Source: Gordius sp. MW1
Taxonomy: Eukaryota > Nematomorpha > Gordioida > Gordea > Gordiidae
DNA: 64,000 nt
Direction of reading: 5' to 3'
Assembly: GCA_964036665.1 (NCBI GenBank)
Contig: OZ038528.1
Span: forward strand, 2,610,501-2,674,500
Under the pieces are notes generated by a model, which worked only from the letters and a program-made list of their open reading frames with translations, searched no databases and was not told the origin of the DNA. Each line of letters begins with the position of its first letter. Position 1 is the stretch's first letter. This document shows, in pieces, positions 1-12,046 of the stretch. The position numbers and the translations under genes are program-made.

Positions 1-89
1 TCTTTTTTAAATACTTTTTAATTGATTTTTCAAAAAATCATCATCCCCTCAAATCATTTTAAATCTTTTGACATTTACACCAGTGTATA

Positions 90-1590
90 ACTAGTGTTTC
101 GATCTCGTCTAGGTCTCGAAAGCAAAATCTCTTCCCGTCTCGGGTGCAATCATAAAAATCTCGTCTCGATGAGAAATCTCGATATGCTCGACTTTTAAAA
201 TTTTTTAACCTTTTACGGTTTCTCTTAATTTATTAAACATTATCATATAGATAAAGAAAAATAAAAAATGGCAAACCAGTTTTCTATTAAAAAACCTTTA
301 TAAGCATGTCATTTACATATTTGAACTGGGACTCTTAATTAGCGTGGGCAAAAATAAGTAATGCCTTTAGATAAATAATTTAAGACAAGATTTTTCCCTT
401 TGATATAACTACCTAAACTATTGGATGTTTATTATTTTGTTAACGTGTGGATACCTATAATTTTATTGTTCCTAACATAAGTAATTAGCTAGACACATTA
501 CAAAGTTGTAAAATAAATAATAAAAGTAAGATTGCCCCCCTAAAAAAAAATTTCAATACAAAAACCTTTAAAAATTAAAAAAATATGTTTTGCCCCCCCC
601 CTAATTAGCCAGAGGGGGGCAGCCGGACCCCCTGCCCCCCCCCCCCCCCGGCTGCCCCCACTGCCTAATTAGGGGAGTTGCTTTTTTTTGGTCGCCGGAA
701 AATTTTTGGATAGTGAAAAACCTTATTTTTTTTGGTCGCCGGAATATTTTGCTCTCAGGAAAATTTTTGAATAGTCAAACAAAAAAATTTTGTTAAAAAT
801 AATCTGCCCCCCCCCCCTAATTCAAAATTTGGGTACGCCCATGTTAACAAAGCTTATCTTCGTGTATATTAGTCTAGTGAAGAATCGCCTTCAGTGACTT
901 TATATTGTTAAAGAGAATGTAAATGGCAACAAATGCATAACGTGATGGCTTGAGAAGTGCAGAGGTTAACTATAAGTTTAAGCACAACAAACTCTTGGTA
1001 GAAACTTTTGGTATGAAGGCAATCGTACTGTATGCACAGAAGTCGCTTTGGTACTCCAAAAAACTTTAGCAATTGTAACCAAATTTATAATGTTATTTTG
1101 ATTATAAATTATCTTCATATCGGACAGGATGATGTAATTGTTGCCAAAGTGAAAAGTATTATTCACCATTTCATCCACTTTAAGCCTTATTATATATATT
1201 AATGCTAAGGATATAAATCTAAAAACTAAAAAATTATTTCATGCCCTAATAAAACATATTTGATTGACCAAGTTAAAATTTGAATTGTAGGCCGCTACTT
1301 GCTTTCTTAAATAACGCAATATTAAAGGTATTCTAAGTATATTAATTTAACATCCTAAATATGAATCACAAAAATAAAATGTAAACAACTAAATTGACTA
1401 AATTAGGATTAAGATGGTCGATAAAGATATTTTAGAGCCGAGATCTCGATGATAAAACACTTGTATCGTCTCGTTTCGTGATCAAAATTCTCGTCTCGAT
1501 ATCGGCTCAATTTTTCAAAATCTCGTCGCCTCGGTTTTGTGAAACGAGATGAGATCGAGCGAGATTTTTATCGGATTTTTCGCTTTTTAT
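90..1590. mobile_element. Probable hAT-type element with iterated TCTCG words at both ends
   Basis: Sequence at about 95-190 is packed with GTCTCG/TCTCGAT words, and about 1435-1580 carries the same words (TCTCGTCTCGAT, GAGATCGAGCGAG), partly in the opposite orientation. The interior is AT-rich with no convincing coding sequence; the short open frame at 978-1178 has no recognisable content. By analogy with the better bounded elements in this window, this looks like a non-autonomous or decayed hAT element. I could not find a clean 8-bp target duplication, so both ends are approximate. Confidence 0.35.
530..845. repeat. C-tract-rich relic of the GGGCGTAGCC-type repeat
   Basis: Contains several poly-C runs (near 534, 592 and 637), the segment GGGGGCAGCCGGACCCCC, a duplicated TTTTTTTGGTCGCCGGAA stretch and a closing GGGTACGCCCATG. 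Similar C-rich ends close the GGGCGTAGCC MITEs elsewhere in the window, so this is probably a rearranged member. No gene is visible. Confidence 0.35.
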
Positions 1591-1699
1591 GAATGTCAAA
1601 CTGATCCGCTATTATTTAAATAGCAGATAGCTGAATTTTCCATAATTCTTAGATTGTTATATTAAATGCTCTTTCAAAAACTAGACTCAAAGTCGTTTG

Positions 1700-2240
1700 A
1701 ATCATGTGCAGAATTTCGAGGGTTGGTCTAATTATACAGTTCTACAAAATTGACTGTGTGATTCCAACCCGTTAATTTATTATAATTTTGATAGACAATT
1801 TCATGGTACAATAGTGTGCAGAGTTGTTAAATTGCTAACTTGCTTCTACTCCAGCTACCATCTGCTCGAGTTTCTGTTCGGCCCTCAAGCAATGCTACTG
1901 TTCTGCCTAGTGTACCGAACAGCGAGCACATATTGTGCTAACGCGCATATTAAGCAACTCAGGGTGCGTGTTCGCGTCTGGAGTTTAAGCAAGTTAGCAA
2001 TTTAACAACTCTTAGTGTGCTTTAAATTTTTCTCCACGTTGTTCCGATTTTGATATAAATGAAAGGTTAGAGGTGTAAAATGGCTTTTTAACGCTTTTAT
2101 AAGCTAAATTTCCACTTTTTTTAAATTTTTAATAGTTATGTAACCCTATGGATCATTAATTTATATTTACTTTTCCGCGTTTGTCTAAATTCCCTCCTTG
2201 CATTAAATACATTGGAAAACAGAGTGGTATTTGTGCGGTG
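1700..2240. repeat. Diverged half of the large palindromic foldback family
   Basis: The order of motifs (TTCTACAAAATTGACTGTGT, then AACCCGTTAATT, a TTGATAGACAATTT block, a GGTTAGAGGTG block, TTTTTAACGCTTTTATAAGC, and ATGGATCATTAATTTAT) follows the left arm of the foldback at 10520-11436 with many substitutions. It is interrupted by the MITE at 1820-2012. Old and partial. Confidence 0.35.
1820..2012. mobile_element. 193-bp hAT-like MITE with perfect 8-bp target duplication
   Basis: The element is bounded by perfect 26-bp terminal inverted repeats beginning AGAGTTGTTAAATTGC. It is flanked by identical 8-bp direct repeats TAGTGTGC at 1812-1819 and 2013-2020. The 8-bp duplication and the AGAGTTG terminus fit the hAT superfamily and resemble the CAGAGCTGTTAAAG terminus of the element at 17904. 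The open frame crossing it is a by-product of the inverted repeats and not a gene. It is inserted in an older repeat. Confidence 0.8.
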
Positions 2241-2357
2241 TTTACTTCATTCGCTCCCTTTACTTTCTCTCCTCTCTTGTTCCTCTCCTTTCGCCTTCTC
2301 TCTTAAACCCGCTCGCATATCTAGCCAACATTTTTTGCATATACCCTTTATATATCA

Positions 2358-5300
2358 CTAGCTGTACCCGGCCAAGCGTTGCTTTGGCTCAGTCCGTAAG
2401 TGGTTAAATAAGTATAACCTATTAATAAGACTAATCTAAAATGGGGTCATATATGAAATAATTTATAATGTCAAAGGTCCGAATGCTAATGCAAATAAAT
2501 ATCCATAATATTCATTTAAGAGCGATATAAAATATTTATTAATTATAATTCATAAGAGTATATAAGCATTAAAATATAAAAAGCTTATAATAATGTATGG
2601 GTAATAAAGAGCTGTATGATGATTTTGGCTGAAAGTATAATGTAAAAAATGATGTAAATAGTAAAATAAAACCTGCAAGGGAAAGTTGATGGATAAAGGG
2701 TAAATCAATGATAGGTCTCATGAAGAATAAGGTAATACACGTACAGTATTAGAGCTTCTTGTAAATGTTTCGTCAAATTTGGTTATAATACTCTGGCATA
2801 ATAAAAAGGGGAGAAATGCTAAAATAAATATAAAATTATAGAATTTAAAAGGTGATTATACGCGAGTAAAATTAATGGGCTTTATGGTAAATACTAAAAG
2901 TTATGAGTAGATAAATAGAAATGATACTAACTTTAATTATGCATGCAGAAAAGTAGTGAGGCGTTATAAAGAGAGTTGTAGGTTCGGGTAAGAGATGCTT
3001 CGCAGCTTAACTTCTGCCTTAGAAAGGAACAAATTGCTATAATGCTTGGGGATAGACAATATTTTTAGTCATGTTATTATCTGTGTAGATATACAAATTT
3101 TGTGGATTGCCGACGCGCGAACATGCAACATATAATTGTCCATGTGAAAAAAATCTGTTTCTAAATCTATACCACAAATTTCTAGAGACTGGCCTTGAGC
3201 TTTGTTAATGGTAATAGCAAATGCGAGTTTAAAAGGAAATTGCAATCTTATGAATTCAAAGGGTAAATCTGTTGGGATCAAAGGGATCCGTGGTATGAGG
3301 ACTTCTCCAGTTAAAGGTCCAGACAAAATCGTGGCCTCAACAACGTTGCACATTAAGCGTTTAATAGCAAGACGTGTGCCGTTGCAAAGTTTTGGCTGAT
3401 TAACATTGCGCAACATCATAATCGGCACGCCAATTTTCAAATGCAAAACGTGTGGTGGTATGCCTGGGAGATCTAGCGAATTTAAAAATTCGAACGGATA
3501 ATTAACAGCGTCATCAGCACTAACAACAGTGTCAACCGATTTGTAGGTAACTGGAGTGCCGGCAATTGTAGACAGAATGAGATTGTTAAGTTCTCGGACG
3601 TCTTTATTCTTTGGGGCAAGAATAGCCCGTTGACGGAGCCATATTCGATCCTGATAATGGGTGTTAATATTTGAAAAAACTTTTTCTACCAAAGCTGTTT
3701 TGGTCGACACAAAATGGCAGAAGTTGGTAGGAAATGAAATCCGTCCTGAGTTTATATCGACGGGCACGGTTCCGTTTCCAATTTCTAGCAATTGATGGGA
3801 GAATAACTCACATGCTTGATTTTGTAACATTACACGCATATTAGTAGTTAAATTTAAGGTTTTGACATAAGGCCACAAAATAGAATATTTTAGGCAAGCA
3901 TTGATCTCGTCAGCAGGGGTTGATCGAGGAAGCACTGGTAAAGTTTTCCTGAAATCTCCTGCAAGCAATAAAAATGCGCCACCAAATGGTCTGGAATCTC
4001 GCCGCAAATCTTGCAAAGAACGATCTAGAGCTTCGAGCGATTTTTTATGGGCCATTGTGCATTCATCCCAAACGATAATTTTGCACCTTTCTAGTACTTT
4101 ACCCATTCCAGATGCTCGGGAAATGTTGCACATAGGAGTTTCGCTATATTGAATGTTTAAAGGCAATTTTAATGCTGAATGAGCAGTTTTACCACCAGGC
4201 AACAATGTCGCAGCTATTCCAGAAGATGCAAGAGCCACAGTATTTCATTTTGGGATGGAACAGCTGCAAGAAGTAAAGTCAGTAAAAATGTTTTACTAGT
4301 TCCGCCAGGAGCATCTAAGAAAAAAACATCTCCAGAACCTTTATTAACAGCTAATAATATTGTATCATAAATGGCTTTTTGTTGAAACATTAGAGCGCAC
4401 ATAAAACAAAAGATCTTCATGGTTATAATTAAGTTCACGGTAGAATTCTGCATGTAATGGAGCGGCAGAAGAGCAATTAGGCGCAGGCATCCCCAATTGT
4501 ATTAAAACATTACTCCCGATTTTTAAGCATAAATCTTCAAGAATAATTAAAGTTTGATTATAATGTGACATTTGAGACATGTTAATGATAGGATGTGAAG
4601 TACTATTCCGATGAATAATATCTTCTGCCATGTGTGCTTTATATTTATCCCATAAAGATTTAGGATTTGACGGAGAGCATGAAGTCAATATAATCGCAAA
4701 TAATGCACGGATTTGTTTTGGATTTGTAGTATGACACGCCTCACTGATGCATTCATCCCAATGATTATCGTGTTCTAATAGAGCTTAGCTTGGCATGCAC
4801 TGCGGAAAGTGGGATGTACAACACCGTCGACCACTTTTAATTCTTGGAAACATGTAGGACCACGTACATAAATTAAAAGCATGCGGAGAAAGAAACATTC
4901 ATCTTGATTGGGATGGATAGTGTATAGTCGGCCTATCGCATCATCTTCGAATATGTCAGGGTGTCCATCGACACACTTTCCACGTTTGCGACGGCAAAAC
5001 GATCTGCTACGCGAATTCCATGTGTAGTAGGTAGGTACCTCTGAATAGAGCAGCGTCGGCGCAAAAACATCATGTTGGCATAGCTTGAAGAAAGCTGTTA
5101 GCGTTGTATCGGGAGGGTTAGAGGCGATTTGTTGAACATTTGCATTTGTAAAATAAACGCGCTGTCCATTTTCTAGGTGAACAGCTAAGTGGACCACAGC
5201 AGGACTACGGTCATGTATAGGGAAGGATAGAATACGCCACACAGCTTCATTACTGCTAATGTATCTTTCAGCCTGATACTGTGCGATTTCATCGGTGTGA

Positions 5301-8300
5301 AGGCTCCCTAATTGGGCTATGCTATCTGGTTGATCAGTGAAAACTGCCATATCACTGCCTTTGTTTACATATTTACAAATATATTTGATGGATTGAACGG
5401 AGGTACAATACTCAACGTTGATGTGAGCTTTGTATAAATTTAAGAGCAGAGGACTATATGGAACAACCCATCGGTTGTCCACCTCGACCGTTGCATTGCG
5501 TATGGGGATGGTTGCTACGTTACCACCATCTTATATTGATCTTCTTTTGTACAAAGGGTATCCATCGTTGCCGGTAATTGTATTGCATACTAAGCTTCGA
5601 GGATATCGCTTTGAGCATTTGCCGTCTATCATGCATGGCGATCTTGGATTAAGTGTTCCGCAAGGGCCGTGTATCATATTTTTAGTAACAATTTGGTACA
5701 AATCGTTATCTAAGTTGGGGTCGGGAATTTCAGCAGATATTAAAGCGTCGATTTCGTTTGACGTAATCTTGCTATATAGCCATATGAGTATATGGGCATG
5801 AGGCAAACCTCTCTTTTGCCATTCGACTGAATACATCCAGCAACCCACAGACCCAAATACCTCATGCTTAACAATGAGCTTAATTATTGATTTAAGTTTT
5901 TGCCGGAAAACACGGGCTGTAATGTCATGCCTATCGAGAGGTAATTGACCAGGAAGCAAAAGGTCTTTTATGTCGTCCCACGCTGGGTTGCATGTAAAAG
6001 TTATAAATAGGTCCGGACGACCGTATTTACGAACATACGCAATTGAATCTTGAGCGTATTCATGCATATGGCGTGGACTTCCTGTATAAGATGAAGGCAA
6101 AATGGTTAATCTCCCAACGTTAATGGTATTAGAGTCGTTACGAAGAGCATCTCGCAAATGGATATATTCTTCTGAGCGAAGTTTAGTCTGATTTAAGCGG
6201 ATGTAAAGCAAACGCTCCGATTCAATTTTGGCATACATATCCACGATGTATTGGTGGATAAAATTGCCGGCATTTTAAAATAAAATTGTCCCCGTCCGCT
6301 CGAATCTTTATTCTGTATGAATAATAGTTCATAGCGCTGCATTTTGAGTTCGTAGGTTTGCCATTGATTGGATTTATCATCTTAACGTTAAAGTGATATC
6401 CGTCAGCACCATCCCAAAATGTAATTGGATATTGAAGGGGGTCATAGCAGCGATGAGTGTCAGCAACTTGTGTCAAAGCATTGTTTCTCCTATGAAGCAC
6501 AATGTCTTTAGGTTGAAATTGATCCCCAACTATAACAATGGCGACTTCATGTATAGTTGGGGCATTAAATCTTCTCCCATGTTCTCCCGGAGGAGTTTTG
6601 TCAGCATGAATGACTATTTTGTGGGTATCTGAAGGCATTATGTCCAGTGCAGTTTTGAATAAACGCACTAAATTATTATTAGCATGAAGCAGCAACTGAA
6701 GCTGTGAAACGATGGATCTTTTTAAATCGCTAAAAATGTCGAGGCGTGCACCTAATTCTATCTCATCATCTCCGATAAAATATAGTTGTAGGAACTTATG
6801 TTGCCCTTCTGGCAATGGAAGGAGGGAGCCGGCTTTATGATAAATTTGGCCTTTTACCTTGAATGTAGGCATGAATTGTGTGGTTACAACATCAGCGCCA
6901 AACGACGTCATTTGGAAACAGGAGTTGTATTTCCTGATGTTAAATAGAAAATGTTTAAAATCAGTTGTATAACCAGCCAGCAATGTTTGTAATGGCTCAG
7001 GCGGTTCTGCAAGGTGAGGCAGTTTAACTTTTCCGGCTGCGCAACGCATTCCAGTCATTTCTCCAGCAAATTTCAAGGCATTGCAATGAGGACACACAAT
7101 AGACATAGTACCAATGAGAACATGGCGACGTAAACTTTCAATATTAGATGGGTAAGAAAATGCTAGGCGGTTGCATGCGGGTAATGGCTGAGCACGTGAA
7201 GGTGGCTGAGGCAGAGTTGCAGACTGTTGTAGTTGATTTTCAAGCTCAAGAGCACGCAATCGGCGCAATCTATCCGCATTTCGTGTACTACGTCCAATAG
7301 ATGTTTTCTTGGGGCGCATGAATCTAAAGTCGATATACTAAGAAAATTAAAAATACATAAATAGGTCGAATTTTTTTTTAAAGTAAAACTTGTTTTTATT
7401 AAATGAAACTTTGTATGCTAAAAAATTATTAAATTCCCTATGTATTAAAAACATTCAATAGTATTTTACAAAGATAAGTTTAAAGTTTGAAGTTTTAATA
7501 AAATATGGTTAAAAAGATATAACAAATTTAAATGTGGGGTAAAAAATACCATAGAAATGCTCTTAGTTTGGAATGATTAAATATATAACAGGTTAGAATA
7601 AATATTTCTAATATAAAATTGTTAAGGTTACTTGAACAGCAGTGATTTCAGTTGTTTCTAATGCATGATGTGTTGTGTTCTTGGGTTTAGACTTTTCAGA
7701 AATATAAGCCAACATATGGAGAAATTATTTGTAATATCTTGCGTGGGCTGGCTAAAGAATTCATTGTAGTTCTTTTAGCTGAAAGAATAAAATATATATA
7801 ACAATTTTATAACTTACCGAACTTACCAAATGCGTTTTTTATAATGTTCAAGATGGCGGTAAAACGGGTATCTTTCGGTACGTGTGTACGTATAATGAGG
7901 AGTCTCTTGATGCGCGCTTTGATTATTATAACAATATTTTCACGTCAAACGTTTAGATACGTAAACCTTTAACAGAGAACGCGTCATATATTATAAAATT
8001 TTTGATGTTCTACGGTTTTTAATTATTTAGTTTTAACAGATATATATATAATGTAAAAAATAATCCAAAGGTGAATAAAAATAGTGAAATATGTGACAAA
8101 AGATTAGTAGAAAAACATTTAAAACTATGAGCACAACTCTAACATAAAATAATAATCGAGATAAGCGTTGTAGCTGACGTCCGCTAGATGGCGCCAACCA
8201 AATTAAAAAACATGGTTCCCGCTGTCGCAGGTCGATAAAAAGTAACTATAAACCATCTACAATGCTAAGGATATAATCTGGCCAAATTTGGTGGCAATCG

Positions 8301-8362
8301 GTTGAGAACTCTGAAAGTTATTAGCGTTCAAAAAAAGGGACTTAGATTTTTATATATATAGA
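2358..8362 (-). mobile_element. Helitron 1, about 6.0 kb, near full length, broken
   Basis: Read on the minus strand the element starts TCTATATATATAAAAATC at 8362. It ends with a GC-rich hairpin (GCCAAAGC-AAC-GCTTGGC) followed about 10 nt later by CTAG at 2361-2358, with host A before and host T after. These are the standard Helitron 5' TC, 3' hairpin and CTRR signatures with A|T insertion. It encodes the Rep-helicase pseudogene described separately. About 190 bp at its right end, including the block around 8170-8340, recur in Helitron 3, so both belong to one family. The stretch 7320-8362 is 5' untranslated and terminal sequence; 2358-3030 is 3' terminal sequence. Confidence 0.9.
3037..7319 (-). 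pseudogene. Helitron Rep-helicase (rolling-circle transposase), broken
   Basis: It encodes the single large protein Helitrons use for rolling-circle transposition. In order on the minus strand: an N-terminal region with a CPHCNALKF zinc motif (about 7080); the Helitron-like Rep domain with HUH motif HAHILIWL (about 5800) and the tyrosine motif YICKYVNKGSD (about 5370); then a PIF1-type helicase with Walker A DAPGGTSKT (about 4310, where GGTGKT is usual), Walker B IVWDEC (about 4070), an AGDF motif and the C-terminal NKAQGQSLE. The start is ATG at 7319 (MRPKKTSIG). Frame changes near 6260, 4780, 4390, 4240 and 3140 and an in-frame stop near 5530 interrupt it, so this copy cannot make the protein. 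After the last shift the family ending SHGQLYVACSRVGNPQNLYI is readable, closing near 3037. Confidence 0.9.
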
Positions 8363-8618
8363 TAAGCTGGACTAAAAAACTTTAAAAAAACTTTTATTTA
8401 GCGTAAAATTCTCTACCAGAAAGGTTTTTCCGATGTTGGTTTATTTTTTCAAACCTATGTTTTTAATACAAAATTGAAAACCAAATTTATCTAACGATTT
8501 ACTTTACAAATTAAACTATAAAAAACAATAAAAACACTAGCTATAGCTATTTCTACCAAATGCAGTTCCCATAAACTGACCAAGTGATGTTAAACTTCGT
8601 AGGTATTGTAAGTATAGC
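8363..8618. other. Spacer with possible foldback-family relic
   Basis: AT-rich with no gene. The block around 8395-8430 (TAGCGTAAAATTCTCTACCAGAA) resembles the right arm of the 10520-11436 foldback, so it is probably an old fragment. It ends with AGTATAGC at 8611-8618, the left target duplication of the next element. Confidence 0.35.
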
Positions 8619-8649
8619 CACAGACTTGATAGACTGCTCATGCCATATG

Positions 8650-8889
8650 GGCACCCGGTCAAAGTAGCAGAAAAATAGCAGACAAATTGGTCAGAATTCA
8701 TCAAGATTGGTCAGGATTTAACATAGAATTTAAGTTTTAACCTATAATTATGCAGTATAGGGTTAGGGTTGGGGTTATGAATACATCAGAAATTCCCTCC
8801 CCATTTGAGATTTAATTCTAATATCTTGATTATCTAAAAAAATATTTTTCTGCTACGTTTTCATCATTCTGCTACTTTGACGGGTATTC
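8650..8889. mobile_element. 240-bp MITE, GGTCAAAGTMGCAG family, 8-bp target duplication
   Basis: Its termini GGCACCCGGTCAAAGTAGCA and (reverse complement) GAATACCCGTCAAAGTAGCA are inverted repeats. It is flanked by GCCATATG at 8642-8649 and 8890-8897. It shares termini and subterminal AATTGGTCAGAA motifs with the elements at 22003 and 38991. The superfamily is unassigned: an 8-bp duplication fits hAT, P or Merlin, but the terminal bases are not typical of hAT. Confidence 0.7.
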
Positions 8890-9001
8890 GCCATATGTTC
8901 CATATGGTAAATTGTGTGTCAAATTTTCCTCCATTTTGAAGACAACAGCTGGTGTATTTCAACCATGTCCTTTTGCGCTATAGCAGTCAATTTACCTTCC
9001 T

Positions 9002-9144
9002 CATGGGCGTAGCCAGCATTGGGATTAGAGGAGGGCAATAAAGATTTAGGGAGAGGCATAATGGCCATAATTTTAATAATTTCAACAAATTTTTGGATTT
9101 AGAGGGAGGCAGCCCTCCCTGCCCCCCCCCTGGCTACGCCCATG
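9002..9144. mobile_element. GGGCGTAGCC MITE
   Basis: Short element running from CATGGGCGTAGCCAGC to its inverted copy TGGCTACGCCCATG, with a poly-C run before the right end and an interior rich in A and T. Six recognisable copies occur in the window. The palindromic CATGGGCGTAGCCAG terminus is a widespread animal MITE type; I do not assign its transposase family. Confidence 0.75.
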
Positions 9145-9438
9145 ACCTTCCTCACTAATTTATAAATTTGAACGAACGTCAATAAATTAATATTGTACGA
9201 AATATAGATGCCGCTATATTATTAAACAAACTTTCATCACAGTTTTAACATTTTTAATTTTTATATTTTCTGTAAATGATATTTATTTTGGAATGCTCTA
9301 CCCAATTCAAAATTTAATTTATTTATTTTTTTAAGATTATTTAATTTACAAAAATTACTAATATCTATATAATCACTACTAAACCGAGTTATCATTAAAA
9401 TGGTGAAAAAAAGGTTAGTGCGTTTGAGCAGTCTATCC

Positions 9439-11756
9439 TAGAGACCTGCAACGGGACTGTTTAGGTCCGTCGGCCTGCCCGTAATAAGAATTTAAAAGCC
9501 TGGGCCCCGTCCGGGCCCGTCAAAATATTAAATTAAAAGCCCGGACCCGGCCCGCAAGTTTTATACAAAGCCCGAGCCCGGCCCGGGCCCGTAAAACTTT
9601 TTTATTTTATTTTTTTGTTAATTTTTTCATCGATATGACAAACAATCTGTCTGTGTTATAAATGTTAATAAAAATATTTAAAAAAGAAAAAATTGGTAAT
9701 CCCGATTCGCGCTCTTCTATCTTTTAAGAAACGACTTATATGGAAATTATTTTACAAGTGGCATTTTAGGATACATAAAACCATATAAGCCAAATGAACT
9801 TTTAAAACCATTATTGAAGGTTATAATGTTTGTAATAAAACTACTTAGCTTCTTTGCTTTTCCACCATTTTAAATAATTAGGTTATTAATATAATATGAA
9901 AAAACAGTGATAAAAGTAACTTGAAGGAAAAAAATTTAAATTTGTTTTTAAATTTGTGAATGATAATGAGTGTATAAATTTTGGCATTTGGACGGGGTCA
10001 GATAAAGTAGAAGTTAGCGGTCAGCATTAATTTGCAGAGAATTATTTAGCCAGTTTCGCATTCATCCGTTATAAATTAACAACCTAGACAAATTGCCAAA
10101 AGAAATTCATTAATAGAGGAAATCAGTCTGGCACAAAAACTGTAATAGAATATGAGCTTAGGCGAGGTCGAAAAAAGTTAAGTCAATCAGCGGTCAGCTA
10201 AATAAAAGTCTTTTACAGAAGCATAAGTTTACAGCCATTAAAAACCTTTATATGTTTTCACGGCAATTATTGAAAAATAACAAGTTGTACACAACAGATG
10301 GACTGGACGGATAACCAAAAGAGAGCCCATAAATTTCATAGCAATTAATATAAATAATATTAAATTGATTCACTCAATATTGCTAGAGGGTATAAATGGG
10401 GAGGCAAATATGGGCAACTGCACCCCTTCAAATTCAAAAATTCCTGATGAACATTTTTTGCCCTATTAAACTGGCCCCCCTACAACTTAAATTGGCTCCG
10501 CCCGTGGGATCACGTGTATAAATTACACATCTCTACAAATTTTGACTTTGTGATCACATCCCGCAATCCGACAAATAATTCTGATAGAGAATTTTGCCCT
10601 GAAAAATAATCTGTTTTTAGTTTTTTTTACAATTACTAGTTTTTTAGATATACGAGGTTGAAGGTGCCAAAAATGCCCTTTTTAAGCCTTTTTGAGGCTA
10701 TATTGCCACGGTATTTTTAATATTTAGTGATAAATAGTAATATATTCATGTAGATTAATGTTTTATCTATAGGTCCATTAATTTATTTTTTTTGTTAGAC
10801 CTCTATATTTAAATTTATTTGCTTTTTGTGAACCCCGTCCCCTTATCAAAAGTCGTCCCACTATGTCTGGGAAAAGGAGTACATTAGATTAGAGTACATA
10901 CTACACACGCGCTGTTTACTAACACATCTATCTCTCCCTTTCTCCATCTCCTCCATCCCGCCCCCATATATATCCAAGCACTCATGAAGGGGGCGGGAGT
11001 GGAGGAGAAAGAGAGGAGAGTAGGTGAAGGGAGAGAGATATGTGTTAGTAAACATCGCGTACGTAGTATGAACTCTAAGGTACTCCGTTTACCAGACATC
11101 GTGGGACGAATTTTGATAAGGAGAGGGGGTTACGCAAACGCGTATAAATTTTAAAATCAGGGTGATATAAAAAAAATAAAATAATGGACCTATAGATAAA
11201 ACCTTAATCTACATAATCATAAATATATCACTATTTTTCACTAAATATTAAAAATGCTGTGGCAATATAGCCTCAAAAAGACTTAAAAAGGGCATTTTTG
11301 GCACTTTCAACCTCGTATATCTAAAAAAAACGGGTAATCATAGAAAAAAACTAAAAACATATTATTTTTCAGCGCCAAATTCTCTACCAGAATTATTGGT
11401 CGGATTGCGGGATGTTTTTTTTGTAGACCTGTGTTGTCTTTAACATGTTGAGCTATTGTGAATTAATGAACTAGGATGGAAACAAAATTTAACTTTCCTT
11501 GTTAATTTAATACACATAAAACAATTACAAATTAGAACATTATAAAAACACCTTCTTTTATACTAAATCTAATTAATTTTCTAGCGGGCTTTTAACGGGC
11601 CTTAAGTATAACTAGGCCCGGCCCGAGCCCGTTACGTAATATATCAGCCCGTCCAGGCCCGGCCCGTTGTTTTATTTTTAAGCAGAAGCCCGTCGAAGCT
11701 CGGCCCGCGGGCCGGGCTTTTAGGCCCGTCCGCGGGCCGGGCCGTGCAGGTCTCTA
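9439..11756. mobile_element. hAT element with iterated GGCCCG words, perfect 8-bp target duplication
   Basis: Its terminal inverted repeats begin TAGAGACCTGCA, with perfect 8-bp duplication GTCTATCC at 9431-9438 and 11757-11764. About 150 bp at each end are saturated with GGCCCG/GCCCGGGCC words. No transposase is recognisable inside. The interior holds a piece of the composite repeat (about 10300-10350, GAGCCCATAAATTTCATAGC) and the large foldback at 10520-11436. A related lone terminus is at about 60244, and the TAGAGAACTGCA element at 32264 is a relative. Confidence 0.85.
10520..11436. mobile_element. Large foldback (palindromic) element
   Basis: Almost the whole element is an inverted repeat with arms of roughly 450 bp. 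Paired blocks include CATCCCGCAATCCGAC / GTCGGATTGCGGGATG, TTATCAAAAGTCGTCCCAC / GTGGGACGAATTTTGATAA, and the central TACTAACACATCTATC / GATATGTGTTAGTA. The outer ends are near TACACATCTCTACAA and TTGTAGACCTGTGTT. Frames running through it, such as 10861-11099, are by-products of the palindrome. Half copies occur at 20535-20846 and, more diverged, at about 1700-2240. Superfamily unknown. Confidence 0.8.
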
Positions 11757-12046
11757 GTCTATCCAGTCTATGAGTATAGCATGAGGAGTATGTAACCGAA
11801 ATCTATGTTTTATTTTTTAATACATTAACTTTATAATTAGGACGTTATTATTCAATGTACCGTGGCAACTATACATAAAAATCAAATAGTAAGTGAGACT
11901 TGGAAAATTTATCTATTTTATAATTTTGAAAGTATGAAGGACGTAAATAAATTTAACAAACCTGATATTTATAAGATGTGGATTGTAGATGACGCAACAA
12001 TTACTTTAAAGTTTATTTGAGTTGACAAGAAATAATTTATTAAAAT

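Larger units (their letters stand above)
8619..11772. mobile_element. Outer hAT-type element (CAYAGACT family) carrying nested insertions
   Basis: The left terminus CACAGACTTGATAGACTGCTCA and right terminus (reverse complement CATAGACTGGATAGACTGCTCA) are imperfect inverted repeats. They are flanked by identical 8-bp AGTATAGC at 8611-8618 and 11773-11780. Once the MITE at 8650, the GGGCGTAGCC repeat at 9002 and the hAT element at 9439 are removed, about 450 bp of the element's own sequence remains. That sequence matches, in reverse, the copy at 23365-23731. Non-autonomous, no coding sequence. The right terminus is split by the hAT at 9439-11756. Confidence 0.75.

Noticed and set aside
1814-2005. 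63-residue open frame
   Set aside because: Coincides with the inverted-repeat MITE 1820-2012.
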